This document shows, in pieces, positions 18,456 to 28,007 of a stretch of 64,000 bases of DNA; within the stretch, counting starts at the first letter, position 1, and every line of letters starts with the position of its first letter. The notes under the pieces are model-generated. The model was not told the DNA's origin. It ran no database searches and was given only the letters and a program-made list of their open reading frames with translations. The translations under genes and the position numbers were made by a program. Origin of the DNA: Bacteroides muris (ex Afrizal et al. 2022) (GTDB taxonomy: Bacteria; Bacteroidota; Bacteroidia; Bacteroidales; Bacteroidaceae); NCBI RefSeq assembly GCF_004793475.1, contig NZ_SRYZ01000015.1, positions 18,182-82,181 of the forward strand, read 5' to 3'.

Positions 18456-18947
18456 ATGAAGAAGATTCCCAGTTTTACAATTGACCACATCCGCTTGTTG
18501 CGCGGTATTTACGTATCCCGCCAGGATGAAGTGAACGGAGAAACAGTCACTACTTTCGACATCCGTATGAAAGAACCCAACCGCGAGCCTGCCTTGGGAC
18601 AAGGTGCTCTGCATACTATCGAACATCTTGCCGCCACCTACCTGCGCAACGACCCGCAGTGGCAGGACAAGATTATCTATTGGGGCCCCATGGGCTGCCT
18701 CACCGGTAATTATCTGCTGATGAAGGGTGACTTGAAGCCGCAGGACATACTGGCACTGATGCAAGATACCTTCCGTTTTGTTGCCGAATATGAAGGTGAA
18801 GTTCCCGGTGTCGCTCCGCAAGATTGTGGTAATTATCTGCTCCACGACCTGCCGATGGCTAAATGGGAGTCTGCCAAATACTTGCATGAGGTATTGGAAC
18901 AAATGAAAGAGGAGAATATGAAGTATCCGGAAAAAGAAGAGAAATAA
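18456..18947 (+). CDS. luxS: S-ribosylhomocysteine lyase
   Basis: Cleaves S-ribosylhomocysteine to homocysteine and DPD, the precursor of autoinducer-2. The 163 aa length is normal. The zinc site HTIEH (residues 53-57) and the third ligand Cys near 124 (APQDCGNY) are present, as is the catalytic Cys near 81 (GPMGCLTG). It is coupled to mtnN. The 17-bp spacer is made of ATAACT repeats that are the reverse complement of the repeats just upstream of the YfhO-like gene. Confidence 0.96.
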   Translation: MKKIPSFTIDHIRLLRGIYVSRQDEVNGETVTTFDIRMKEPNREPALGQGALHTIEHLAATYLRNDPQWQDKIIYWGPMGCLTGNYLLMKGDLKPQDILALMQDTFRFVAEYEGEVPGVAPQDCGNYLLHDLPMAKWESAKYLHEVLEQMKEENMKYPEKEEK

Positions 18948-18959
18948 GGAATTAAGGAT

Positions 18960-19033
18960 AAAGGATAAGGGATTACTGGGGTCGCATAGACTTTAATATA
19001 GGCATAACCCCATCCTTAATCTCTTATCCTTTA
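18960..19033. terminator. Convergent hairpin between luxS and the acyl-CoA ligase gene
   Basis: AAAGGATAAGGGATTA (from 18960) pairs imperfectly with TAATCTCTTATCCTTT (to 19032), with GGGG/CCCC continuing the stem. The genes converge here, so it probably serves both strands. Confidence 0.55.
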
Positions 19034-19036
19034 TTA

Positions 19037-20683
19037 TCACACAATCTCAATCCCCTGCTTCTTGCAAAGTTGTAATCCCAGGTCTTTCAACTTGAATTTC
19101 TGTATCTTGCCACTTCCTGTCATGGGGAATTCTTCGATGAAGAAGATATACTTGGGTATCTTGTAGCGTGATATTTTGCCGATGCAGAAGTCTCGTACAT
19201 CCGATTCGTGCATATCCACTCCTTCGTGCAGGATGATGAAAGCGCCTACGGCTTCACCGTACTTTTTAGACGGAATACCGGCTACTTGCACATCTTTTAC
19301 GCCTTCCAGTTGATAGAGGAACTCTTCTATTTCGCGCGGATAAATATTCTCACCACCGCGGATAATCATGTCCTTGATGCGCCCTGTGATGCGGTAATTG
19401 CCGTCCTCGTCCTTTACTCCAAGGTCTCCCGAGTGCAGGAAGCCGTTCTTGTCAATGACTTCGGCTGTAGCTTCCGGGTTTTTGTAGTACCCCTTCATGG
19501 TGTTGTAGCCGCGGTTGCACATTTCACCTTGTACGCCTACAGGACATTCTTCTCCGGTTTCGGGGTCGATGACTTTTACTTCCGTATGCTCAAAGTCGTG
19601 CCCTACGGTGTTGCAACGTACGTCGAACGGGTCGTCTATCCGGGTGGCCGTCATTCCGGGAGCAGCTTCGGTCAGCCCGTAAACGCTGGTTACCTTCATG
19701 TACATTTTCTCTTCCACCTGCTTCATCAGCTCTACCGGGCAGAGGGAACCTGCCATGATGCCCGTACGGAGGCTGGACATGTCGAACATATCGAACATCG
19801 GATGGTTCAGTTCGGCAATGAACATGGTGGGTACGCCGTAAAGCGCCGTGCAGCGTTCCTTGTGAATGGAAGCGAGCACTACCAGCGGGTTGAAGCGTTC
19901 CACCATTACTTCCGTGCAGCCGTGTGTCAGGCAGTTCATGGTGGCAAGTACCACACCGAAGCAATGGAACAATGGTACACAGACGCAAAGTTTGTCATCG
20001 GCGGTAAACTTCATGTGTTCACCGGTAAGAAAGCCATTGTTGGCAATGTTGTAGTGGGTAAGCATGACACCTTTCGGAAATCCTGTAGTGCCGGACGTGT
20101 ATTGCATGTTCACTACATCGTGGCAGGTCACCTGACTCTTGAGCTCATTCAGGCGTCTGTCTTCTATATTGTCGCCCAAGAGGAGTATTTCGGTGGTATT
20201 GTACATGCCCCGGTGCTTCTCTTGGCCCACATAGATGACGTTTTTCATATAAGGGAAACGTTCGCTTTTCAGGTGTCCGCGCTGGCAGGTTTTCAGTTCC
20301 GGAAGCATGGTATAGGTCATCTGCACAAAGTCACTGTCCTTTTCGCCATTGACGATGCAGAGGGTATGCATGTCGGAGTTCTGGCAGAGATATTCCAGTT
20401 CAGACTGTTTGTAGTTGGTGTTCACCGTTACGTAGACGGCACCAATCTTGGCGCAAGCGTATAACAGAGTCAGCCAGTCGGGTACGTTGGCTGCCCAGAT
20501 GCCTACGTGTGTTCCCCGTTCCACGCCGATGGCAATCAGTCCTTTGGCCATGTCGTCCACCCGGCGGTTGAACTGGCTCCAGGTGAAACGCAGGTTGCGG
20601 TCGGAGTAAACGATATATTCTTTGTCTGGTGTTGTCGCGGCCCAATGTTCCAACCATTGGCCGAGGGTGCGTTCGTATAGCAT
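19037..20683 (-). CDS. AMP-forming acyl-CoA synthetase (FadD/AcsM-like)
   Basis: Adenylates a carboxylic acid and transfers it to CoA. About 548 aa from the ATG at 20683, chosen because [22 protein letters not shown] is the normal start of the family. The P-loop-like motif [14 protein letters not shown], the adenylation motif [12 protein letters not shown] and the hinge motifs [19 protein letters not shown] and [13 protein letters not shown] are all present. The catalytic Lys lies in [10 protein letters not shown]. The chain length of the substrate cannot be told. It stands next to a co-oriented XRE/cupin regulator, an arrangement that suggests regulation by that protein. Confidence 0.92.
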   Translation of the reverse strand: MLYERTLGQWLEHWAATTPDKEYIVYSDRNLRFTWSQFNRRVDDMAKGLIAIGVERGTHVGIWAANVPDWLTLLYACAKIGAVYVTVNTNYKQSELEYLCQNSDMHTLCIVNGEKDSDFVQMTYTMLPELKTCQRGHLKSERFPYMKNVIYVGQEKHRGMYNTTEILLLGDNIEDRRLNELKSQVTCHDVVNMQYTSGTTGFPKGVMLTHYNIANNGFLTGEHMKFTADDKLCVCVPLFHCFGVVLATMNCLTHGCTEVMVERFNPLVVLASIHKERCTALYGVPTMFIAELNHPMFDMFDMSSLRTGIMAGSLCPVELMKQVEEKMYMKVTSVYGLTEAAPGMTATRIDDPFDVRCNTVGHDFEHTEVKVIDPETGEECPVGVQGEMCNRGYNTMKGYYKNPEATAEVIDKNGFLHSGDLGVKDEDGNYRITGRIKDMIIRGGENIYPREIEEFLYQLEGVKDVQVAGIPSKKYGEAVGAFIILHEGVDMHESDVRDFCIGKISRYKIPKYIFFIEEFPMTGSGKIQKFKLKDLGLQLCKKQGIEIV

Positions 20684-20743
20684 AATAGAATTGAAAGTTA
20701 AAATCTTGTCCGGCACTCTTTTGAGCGTTCTTTCATAAGGATG

Positions 20744-20799
20744 TTTTTCTGTTTTTACGAGCAACATAGTGAGCCATGTGACAGATAAAAACAGAAAAA
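20744..20799. repeat. 14-bp perfect inverted repeat in the ligase leader
   Basis: TTTTTCTGTTTTTA (20744-20757) is matched by its exact reverse complement at 20786-20799, with a 28-bp spacer. It lies between the XRE/cupin gene and the ligase gene, so it could be an attenuator or terminator hairpin, or an operator. Confidence 0.6.
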
Positions 20800-20866
20800 C
20801 AGACTGGAAGAAATCTGAGAAGAAGCCGGAAAAGTGCTTTTTGAAGAAAAATTAAACAGGCTCTAA

Positions 20867-21442
20867 TCAAATGGGTGTGTAAATCACTGCAAGAATCTTG
20901 GCTGCCTGTCCCTGATAGGCATGCACATGGTGGGGCACGATAGAGTCGTAATAGATGCTGTCGCCCTCCTCCAGCAGGTAAGTGTTCTTGCCGTAGCTGA
21001 TTTCCATGATGCCCGCCATCACCAGGATAAACTCCTCGCCCTCGTGCGAGGAGAGTACAAAGTCGCAATCGTCTGTGGCAGCCACATCGATGATGAACGG
21101 CTCCATGTGGCGGTCGGCTTTCGACCTCGAGAGCGAGTGATACTCCATGTGCTTGCGGCTGTGGATGGCATTGTTGGAGAAACTGATGCTGTTCTGCGCC
21201 TCGTTCTTGCGGCAGACCACAGGTCCGTTCTCGTCTTGGTCGTCAAGGAAGGTGCCCAACCGCACCCCCAGCACGCGCGCTATCTTGATGAGAGGAGCCA
21301 GTGACGGAAGGTCGATATTGTTTTCTATACGTTCAATCTGTTCGATGGCAAGTCCCGAACGTTGTGACAGTTCTTCCATGCTGATAGATTGGCTTTCGCG
21401 GAGCGATTTAATCTTTTCTCCTACAATTTTGCTGGTGTCCAT
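20867..21442 (-). CDS. XRE-family transcriptional regulator with cupin domain
   Basis: About 191 aa. An N-terminal helix-turn-helix (residues about 10-60: SISMEELSQRSGLAIEQIERIE) is joined to a C-terminal cupin_2 barrel (about 110-190: EGEEFILVMAGIMEISYG, EGDSIYYDSIVPHHVHAY). HTH-cupin regulators commonly control adjacent metabolic genes in response to a small ligand. The start at 21442 (MDTSKIVGEKI) was chosen over 21454. The gene precedes the acyl-CoA ligase gene, its likely target. Confidence 0.9.
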   Translation of the reverse strand: MDTSKIVGEKIKSLRESQSISMEELSQRSGLAIEQIERIENNIDLPSLAPLIKIARVLGVRLGTFLDDQDENGPVVCRKNEAQNSISFSNNAIHSRKHMEYHSLSRSKADRHMEPFIIDVAATDDCDFVLSSHEGEEFILVMAGIMEISYGKNTYLLEEGDSIYYDSIVPHHVHAYQGQAAKILAVIYTPI

Positions 21443-21487
21443 AATGGTAATCAATCTCTAAGGTTATGATTTATAATTGTTAAATTG

Positions 21488-21495
21488 CAAAAATA
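21488..21495 (-). promoter_or_regulatory. -7 box TATTTTTG for the XRE/cupin gene
   Basis: Minus-strand TAnnTTTG match about 45 bp before the ATG at 21442. Confidence 0.4.
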
Positions 21496-21878
21496 AGAGA
21501 ATCTTTGGCTTGTTGCAACATTCTTGGAAAAAAAAGTTTGTTTTGTGGCCGCAGCTCATTTAAAACAGACTTTTACGCTGGCTGCGTTTGAAAAAGGTAT
21601 AAGATATGGAGGAGGTGCGGCTTAGGTATTTGCAGGACACTTATATATAATAAATGTATAGTCAGGCAATTTATTCATCTGGTTGTGCACAGTTATGTTG
21701 CGAAACGAAGAGTTTAATTCGTTAGACATCTGTCTAATGAGAAAAAATGGCGTTCGAAGATATTAAAAGACGGAAGGAGAAGCTAAAAGATGCGCGTTTT
21801 CTAATATGGAGTCGTGCAGATAAAAGTTCAAATAGGTTTCTATTAAGGAAACATACGACATTGAAAATGTAAAGTATC
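21496..21878. other. Gene-free spacer
   Basis: No gene-like frame or recognised RNA was seen in these 383 bp. The only structure noticed is the short dyad TTAGACATCTGTCTAA near 21722-21737. Confidence 0.5.
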
Positions 21879-21920
21879 ATTCAGTCCCCCACAGGAGCGC
21901 GCCCCTGTGGGGGACTGAAT
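21879..21920. terminator. 17-bp perfect GC-rich hairpin outside the invertible segment
   Basis: Arms 21879-21895 and 21904-21920 are perfect reverse complements (core CAGTCCCCCACAGG) with an 8-nt loop. It lies 12 bp outside the left 81-bp repeat. If the segment flipped, leftward transcripts would run straight into it. There is no T-tract, so terminator activity is an inference. Confidence 0.55.
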
Positions 21921-21932
21921 AGTTGCTGATGT

Positions 21933-22013
21933 GCTGTGATTTCTAAAGGTTTATTAAAATCAAAATGTCTGTCATCACTAAATTCGATTATTAAGTTAGT
22001 TCCGAGGGTACTT
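21933..22013 (+). repeat. 81-bp inverted repeat, left arm
   Basis: Exact reverse complement of 22527-22607, 81 of 81 bases. The arm contains the sequence that forms the susC leader in the right copy, but here it leads to no start codon. The innermost 15 bp (21998-22012) form the hyphenated dyad AGTTC-CGAGG-GTACT. Confidence 0.95.
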
Positions 22014-22224
22014 TGGTCGGCAAATCGGCGCTTCTTCAACACCGATGAACCGCTTTGAAAACGGAAGGCTTTCCGGCAGATGCCATCGCACGGCGCAGCC
22101 AAGCAATCGTAGAAATAGCAGGAAGAATTACATGCTGATTATCAACGGATAACAGGCACAAATATCTATCGTCTCAAACACTTATGTCTATCAAACCGAA
22201 CCAATATGGAGGTGCGCCAAAAAC

Positions 22225-22305
22225 CACCACAGATTACTCAGATTCGCACAGACTCTTCTTTAAATTTCTCATAATCAAATCAAACAATCTGAGAAATCTG
22301 TAATA
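22225..22305. repeat. Dispersed hairpin element (GATTACACGG family), degenerate copy 2
   Basis: CACAGATTACTCAGATTC and AATCTGAGAAATCTGTAATA are imperfect inverted copies around an AT-rich loop. It resembles the copies at 17610, 27858 and 44946. Confidence 0.5.
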
Positions 22306-22485
22306 AAACCCTATTGGGGGCACACCGCCGGTATTGTATATATAAATAAGGTATATATGCAAATAGGTAGAATCATAGTCACCTCAATTATAAGAAAATT
22401 GCCTATTTACAGAGACATTTTAAAAACATAAAGGAGGAAGAAGAATTTATGGAACGATTTTTTTCTTTTATATGCAAAAATATCC

Positions 22486-22493
22486 TATATTTG
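22486..22493 (+). promoter_or_regulatory. -7 box TATATTTG for susC pair 2
   Basis: Exact TAnnTTTG on the plus strand, preceded about 20 bp upstream by a run of T (22458-22464) that could serve as a weak -33. Transcription would start near 22500, so the whole right 81-bp arm would be leader. A minus-strand TATTTTTG overlaps at 22475-22482. Confidence 0.6.
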
Positions 22494-22526
22494 CCACCGT
22501 AATCTTAATAAATTCAAAAAGGGTCT

Positions 22527-22607
22527 AAGTACCCTCGGAACTAACTTAATAATCGAATTTAGTGATGACAGACATTTTGATTTTAATAAACCTTTAGAAA
22601 TCACAGC
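22527..22607 (+). repeat. 81-bp inverted repeat, right arm
   Basis: Perfect partner of 21933-22013. Its outer end is one base before the ATG of the transporter gene (22609), and its inner 15 bp (22528-22542) are the dyad AGTAC-CCTCG-GAACT. Confidence 0.95.
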
Positions 22608-22608
22608 T

Positions 22609-25600
22609 ATGTTAAAACTGCTAAAATCAGTCAGTATGATGCTGTTCCTCATGGGGCTTTCCACCGGAGCAGCTTACGCAGTTTCCAATACGGGAACTGA
22701 CGATGTGCGAATCACACAACAGAGTGCTACGTGTACGGGTGTCGTAACAGACTCCACAGGCGAAACCGTCATCGGTGCGTCCGTCGTGGTGAAAGGTACT
22801 ACCAACGGTACCATTACCGGTCTCAATGGTGATTTCACTTTGAACAACGTGAAGAAGGGCGACATCATCCAAATCTCTTTCGTGGGTTACAAGACCATAG
22901 AAGTGGCTTGGGACGGCAAACCCATCAAAGTGAGCATGGAGGACGACTCTCAGACGTTGCAGGAAGTGGTGGTAACCGCCCTCGGCATCAAGCGCGAGAA
23001 GAAAGCGTTGGGTTACGCCATGCAGGAAGTGAAGGGTGACGCTTTGGTGGCTGCCCGCGAAACCAATTTGGCGAACGCCTTGAGTGGTAAGGTGTCCGGT
23101 GTGCAGATTATCCGTTCAAGTAACGGTCCTGCCGGTTCTTCTAAAATCCAGTTGCGTGGTGCCAACTCTGTGACGGGTACCAACCAGCCGTTGATTGTGG
23201 TCGATGGAACGCCACTGGATAACTTCACCGGCGCCGACAACAATGACTTTTGGAACCCATCTACCGATATGGGTAACGGCCTTTCGGATATCAATGCCGA
23301 GGACATCGAATCCATGTCAGTATTGAAAGGTGCATCTGCCGCCGCCCTCTACGGTTCGCGCGCCGGTAATGGCGTCATCTTGATTACTACCAAGAAAGGT
23401 TCGCAGAACCCGGGTCTGGGTATCACCATCTCCAGCTCTATCTCCATCGAGGACGTATTCATGAAGCCCGACCGCCAGATGCTCTTCGGTCAAGGTTCCG
23501 ATGGCATTTATAACGCGCAAAGCGGTAGTAACTGGGGACCGGTCATCGACGGCAAGATGGTGGAGGACTGGGAAGGAAAGTCTGTTCCTTTCAAGTACTA
23601 CGACAACGTGGGAAACTTTTTCAAGACAGGCGTCAACGCCACGGAGAACGTCGCTTTCTCGCAGCAGTACAACAAGACTTCCGTCTATACCTCTTTTACC
23701 AGACTGGATGACTTCTCCAAGATTCCGGGTGCAGACTACAAGCGTACCAATGTGACTACCCGCATTGCCTCTACCTTTGGTAAGGACGACCGTTGGAGCA
23801 TTGACGGTAAAGTGCAGTACATCAACTCTTACGCCAAGAACCGTCCCATCTCCGGTCAGAATGCAAACAACTATTTCTATGCCATGTACTCCTTCCCGCT
23901 CACGATGGACATTACCCGCTTCAAGCAGGCTGTGGATCCGACGGACGGCAGCATGTACTGGTGGGCAAAAGGTAACAGCCGTAACCCCTACTGGTCCAAG
24001 GATCACAGTACTAACGAGGATAGCCGTAACCGTTTCTTGATGAACTACTCGATGAAATATCAGTTCACAGATTGGTTGAACGCTGAAATTCGTTTCGGCA
24101 GCGATATGTACTACACAGAAACCGAAACCAAGCTGACTTCCGGCGGACCGGATTCTGAAACAGGCCGTTACAGCGTGGGCGAACAGAAGTTCTATGAAAA
24201 CAACTACAGCTTCTTGATTACTGCACAGAAAGACCAGGTGCTTGGCAAGTTCGGTGGCGTGGTTACCTTCGGTGGTAACTTGATGCAGCGTCGTTCGACG
24301 GGTATCAGTACCTCGGCAAGCGAACTCATTGTTCCCGACCTCTTCTGGATTACCAACTCCGAGTCTTCCAAACGTGACATTTCGCAGACCCTCTCTCATC
24401 GCAAGATTAACTCCTTGTATGGTACGTTTGGCGTAAATTACGACGGTTGGGTGTTCTTGGACGGTACGTTCCGTAACGACTGGTCTTCCACGTTGAGCAA
24501 GGAAAACCGTTCCTTCTTCTATCCTTCAATCAGTGCATCGTGGGTCATCAGCGATATGGTGAACAAGACGGGACACGAAATGCCTTCCTGGTTCACGTAT
24601 GCCAAGACGCGCGTCTCTTTCGCACAGGTTGGTAATGACATGGACCCCTATCAGTTGTATAACACTTACTCCATCGGTTCCGATGGTTTCACTGGCGGTG
24701 TTACAGGCAATACAGGCGGTACCTTGTACAACGACAGGGTACGCAGCGAGCTGATTTCTTCTTGGGAAGCAGGTTTGGAAGTACGTTTCTTCAACAACCG
24801 TTTGGGCTTCGACTTCGCTTGGTATAAGTCGAACGCACGTCGCCAGTTGCTGAACATGCCGATGAACTCACTTTCCGGTTACAGCCAGTATAAAATCAAT
24901 GCCGGTGACATCCAAAACACAGGTATCGAAATCATGCTGAATGCCACTCCGGTGCAGACCAGAGACTTTACGTGGGATACGCAGGTGAACTTCTCGCAGA
25001 ATAAGAACAAGATTATCGAACTGGAGAAAGGCATCGAGGAATATCGTCTGGGCGGTTATGACAATCTGAAAATCATTGCCAAGGCTGGCGGTAACTACGG
25101 TGAAATCTGGGGTACTACGTTCACGCGTGTGACCGATAAGAGCAGCCCTCACTACGGCAAACTGTTGCTGAATTCCAGCGGTCTGCCCCAAGGCAATTCA
25201 CAGATGACGAAACTGGGTGACCAGCAGGCTACTTGCCTGGTAGGTTGGACCAACACTTTCACTTACAAAGGATTCACGCTGAGCGCATTGGTTGATGCCC
25301 GTTTCGGCGGTAAGATTTTCTCCGGTACCAACCGTGCCCTGCAATCCAATGGTACGGCAGCTTGTACCGTGGTGGGCGGCAAGCGTGAGCAATTCGTGGT
25401 TGACGGCGTGATTGCCGACGGAAACGGCGGATACAAAGTGAGCGATGTTGAGGTGACTCCGCAACAGTACTGGGCAGCCGTTACCGGCTCAACAGGTAAC
25501 CTGGGTATCGGCGAGGCAAACCTTTACGATGCCTCCAACATTCGTTTGCGTAACCTCTCCTTGAGCTACGCTTTCCCCAAGAAGATGCTTTCCAAGACTC

Positions 25601-25776
25601 CGTTCCAGCAAATGAAGCTGGGTGTTTCCTGCAACAACGTATGGATGATTAAGAGTCACCTGAACGGTGTTGACCCCGAATCAGTCTTTGCAACAAGCAC
25701 CAATGCTACCGGTTTCGAGAATATGTCTTCTCCCACTTCACGGACATACTTGTTTAATGTAACCCTTGGTTTCTAA
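22609..25776 (+). CDS. SusC-like TonB-dependent transporter (pair 2)
   Basis: Outer-membrane receptor of 1055 aa. Signal peptide about 1-24, carboxypeptidase-regulatory-like domain (GVVTDSTGETVIGASVVVKG, about 44-120), TonB box EVVVTALG, plug with GTPLDNF and the GASAAALYGSRAGNGVILIT motif, then a barrel ending in YLFNVTLGF. The sequence differs clearly from pairs 1 and 3, so these are not recent duplicates. Expression should depend on the orientation of the upstream 513-bp segment. Confidence 0.94.
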   Translation: MLKLLKSVSMMLFLMGLSTGAAYAVSNTGTDDVRITQQSATCTGVVTDSTGETVIGASVVVKGTTNGTITGLNGDFTLNNVKKGDIIQISFVGYKTIEVAWDGKPIKVSMEDDSQTLQEVVVTALGIKREKKALGYAMQEVKGDALVAARETNLANALSGKVSGVQIIRSSNGPAGSSKIQLRGANSVTGTNQPLIVVDGTPLDNFTGADNNDFWNPSTDMGNGLSDINAEDIESMSVLKGASAAALYGSRAGNGVILITTKKGSQNPGLGITISSSISIEDVFMKPDRQMLFGQGSDGIYNAQSGSNWGPVIDGKMVEDWEGKSVPFKYYDNVGNFFKTGVNATENVAFSQQYNKTSVYTSFTRLDDFSKIPGADYKRTNVTTRIASTFGKDDRWSIDGKVQYINSYAKNRPISGQNANNYFYAMYSFPLTMDITRFKQAVDPTDGSMYWWAKGNSRNPYWSKDHSTNEDSRNRFLMNYSMKYQFTDWLNAEIRFGSDMYYTETETKLTSGGPDSETGRYSVGEQKFYENNYSFLITAQKDQVLGKFGGVVTFGGNLMQRRSTGISTSASELIVPDLFWITNSESSKRDISQTLSHRKINSLYGTFGVNYDGWVFLDGTFRNDWSSTLSKENRSFFYPSISASWVISDMVNKTGHEMPSWFTYAKTRVSFAQVGNDMDPYQLYNTYSIGSDGFTGGVTGNTGGTLYNDRVRSELISSWEAGLEVRFFNNRLGFDFAWYKSNARRQLLNMPMNSLSGYSQYKINAGDIQNTGIEIMLNATPVQTRDFTWDTQVNFSQNKNKIIELEKGIEEYRLGGYDNLKIIAKAGGNYGEIWGTTFTRVTDKSSPHYGKLLLNSSGLPQGNSQMTKLGDQQATCLVGWTNTFTYKGFTLSALVDARFGGKIFSGTNRALQSNGTAACTVVGGKREQFVVDGVIADGNGGYKVSDVEVTPQQYWAAVTGSTGNLGIGEANLYDASNIRLRNLSLSYAFPKKMLSKTPFQQMKLGVSCNNVWMIKSHLNGVDPESVFATSTNATGFENMSSPTSRTYLFNVTLGF

Positions 25777-25797
25777 TCCTATAATATCAGAATTACA

Positions 25798-27795
25798 ATG
25801 AAAAAGATAAATAAATATCTCTATGGGTTCCTGTTGGGAACCATGACTGTCGGGTTGGTTGCTTGTGACGACTTCGACGAAATCAATCTGAGCCCTTCCG
25901 CTGCCGGTGCGGAAAGCATGCGCCCGGACTACCTGCTTGCCACCTCTTTCCAGAAAGCACAGCAGAACCCGAACGACAACGAACGTGTATTTGTTTACAA
26001 TTGGGCTTCTATTGCCCGCGTCATCGGTGAAAATACCTTCGGATGCGCCGCCCGCTACAGCGACGAGTACAACGGCTGCCTTTACAGCTTCTCGTCCAAC
26101 TCCATCAGTGCAGCCACCAATGCCATCAAGCTTGTGGACGAAAACGAGGCTGCCGGAAACTACAACGAGCGTGAGAAGAAATATAACAACAATATACGGC
26201 AGATTGCCCGCATCTGGCGTTGTATGGTCATTGCGGACTTCACCGATTGCTTCGGCCCTTACCCGCTGAACGCTTTCCAAGGTGTGAACCCCACGTTCAA
26301 CAGCGTACAGGAAGTATACGACTTCATGCTTTCCGAACTGAAGGACGCACAATCCAAATTGGTGATGGATATTGATATTAGCGAAAAGGAGTCCAAACAG
26401 GACGCGGCTTTCAAACTGAACCCGACGAAATGGCAGAAACTGGCGAATTCCCTCCGTCTGCGCTACGCCATGCGTCTCTCCGAGGTGGATGCGGCAAAAG
26501 CCAAGAGCGAGTTTGAAGACGCTGCTCGCAGCGCGTTGCTGACAGACAACGCTGATTTGTTCGGTTTCCAGGAATATGGTGGATGGAGCGACTGGGAAGG
26601 TGTTTACAACCGTCCGTGGAATGACAATGTCATCTCTCAATCCATGGTCAACATCCTCACCGGTATCGGCGGCATCAAGACGGCGGAGAGTTACAATGCC
26701 ATCACCGAAAGTACGGCCGACATCACTCCTTACGTGAAGCCCATGAACTACATCGGTCTGGAATTCAAGAACCACTATCCTGAAAATACGGATAACCCGA
26801 TGAACTACCAATGGCTGGATGGTGTGCCCGAATCGGTTGACCCCCGCGCCTTCGTGCTCTACAACCTGCCGAACGATGCAACGGCAAACACTTACAGTGA
26901 CGAGGCCAAGCAGACGGTGGCAGAAGAGGGTAATTCAAGTTATAAAGAGCGTGGTATGCTGGATACGGACGGAGAAACTTATACTTGGGGAAAAATAAAC
27001 GCTACATTGACCTTCAATGGTGCGCTTTCCGGTGTAAGAACCGCTTGGAGTCCGACATTCAAGTTCAACGAAGTGGTGGTCAATAGTTGGAACACTTGCT
27101 CTTTCCTGAGCGAGAAGTATCGCAACAACTCGAAGGCACGTATCTGGTTCGGTCCGTGGGAGACTCACTTCCTGCTGGCTGAAGCTGCCGTTCGCGGATG
27201 GAGTGCCGGTACGGATGCCAAGACGGCTTACGAGGCAGGCGTTACCTCCAGTTTCGCTTATCACGGACTGGAGCGTTATGCAAGCGCATACTTGGCTTCG
27301 GAAGTATACAATCGTGTAGGTACATCGGCAAGTTTTGACCACACCGCAGAACCCGTTGACTTCGAGGCTGACTATGTGGACGGCTATACCAAGACCGCCG
27401 GCAAGAAAATGTATCACTATCCCGATGCTTCCAAGGCTCTGTACAAGGGTCACAAGCTGAACGATGCCCTGTCGAAGATTATCACGCAGAAGTATATCGC
27501 CAACACTCCTTACGGTGTGGTTGAAATGTGGAACGATCGCCGTCGTTTGGGGCTGCCGTTCTTTGAAGTGCCTGGTGCAGAAACCGTATTGACCGGTTCG
27601 GATATGGACAACGCAAAGACTTACGACCCCGTTACCCAGTCTTGCAAGAACGGTCAGACATGGGGTATGTTCACTCAGCGTATGCGCTACCCGACCTCTT
27701 TGGAAAATGCGGACGTGACCGAATACAACCACGCGTTGCAGCTCCTCGGTGGAGAGAACAACATGATGGTTCCGCTTTGGTGGGCTATCAAGTAA
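25798..27795 (+). CDS. SusD-like outer-membrane lipoprotein (pair 2)
   Basis: Lipoprotein of 665 aa with Cys at residue 23 (VGLVAC) followed by DDFDEINLSP. This opening and the motifs PDYLLATSFQ and KLANSLRLRYAMRLS are typical of the SusD-like_2 subgroup, as is the late WNDRRRLGLPF. It is expected to bind the ligand taken up by the transporter encoded 21 bp upstream. No degrading enzyme is encoded nearby. Confidence 0.92.
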   Translation: MKKINKYLYGFLLGTMTVGLVACDDFDEINLSPSAAGAESMRPDYLLATSFQKAQQNPNDNERVFVYNWASIARVIGENTFGCAARYSDEYNGCLYSFSSNSISAATNAIKLVDENEAAGNYNEREKKYNNNIRQIARIWRCMVIADFTDCFGPYPLNAFQGVNPTFNSVQEVYDFMLSELKDAQSKLVMDIDISEKESKQDAAFKLNPTKWQKLANSLRLRYAMRLSEVDAAKAKSEFEDAARSALLTDNADLFGFQEYGGWSDWEGVYNRPWNDNVISQSMVNILTGIGGIKTAESYNAITESTADITPYVKPMNYIGLEFKNHYPENTDNPMNYQWLDGVPESVDPRAFVLYNLPNDATANTYSDEAKQTVAEEGNSSYKERGMLDTDGETYTWGKINATLTFNGALSGVRTAWSPTFKFNEVVVNSWNTCSFLSEKYRNNSKARIWFGPWETHFLLAEAAVRGWSAGTDAKTAYEAGVTSSFAYHGLERYASAYLASEVYNRVGTSASFDHTAEPVDFEADYVDGYTKTAGKKMYHYPDASKALYKGHKLNDALSKIITQKYIANTPYGVVEMWNDRRRLGLPFFEVPGAETVLTGSDMDNAKTYDPVTQSCKNGQTWGMFTQRMRYPTSLENADVTEYNHALQLLGGENNMMVPLWWAIK

Positions 27796-27857
27796 GATTG
27801 AGATAGAATAGGAAAAGGAAGGGGGTATCAGAACAAACTTTCTGTTTCCTTTTGATT

Positions 27858-27928
27858 AGGCACGGATTACACGGGATACACGGATTGGCAAAAGAAAAAA
27901 ATCCGTGTAATCCGTGAAATTCGTGCCT
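27858..27928. repeat. Dispersed hairpin element (GATTACACGG family), copy 3
   Basis: AGGCACGGATTACACGG on the left and ATCCGTGTAATCCGTG...CGTGCCT on the right form a long stem around an A-rich loop. It follows the SusD-like gene by about 60 bp and may act as its terminator. Confidence 0.75.
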
Positions 27929-28007
27929 GAGTTCTATCATTATGTTAGTCTTTCTTCATTTCGACACACCTAAATGTGTCTGAAAAGGTATACTTTTATA
28001 TATGACA

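Larger units (their letters stand above)
22014..22526. promoter_or_regulatory. Candidate invertible promoter segment upstream of susC pair 2
   Basis: The 513 bp between the two perfect 81-bp repeats carry a right-facing promoter (-7 box 22486-22493) close to the right end, and no gene. In the orientation shown, the promoter reads through the right arm into the transporter gene, whose ATG follows two bases later. Inversion would point the promoter left, at a strong hairpin and no gene. The segment also holds a degraded GATTACACGG-type hairpin (about 22225-22305). A short protein-like stretch at about 22070-22130 (PADAIARRSQAIVEIAGRI) could not be assigned. Confidence 0.7.

Noticed and set aside
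21881..22102. 73-codon minus-strand frame across the left 81-bp arm
   Set aside because: Most of it is the inverted-repeat and hairpin sequence, and the matching right arm is leader DNA. Coding is unlikely.
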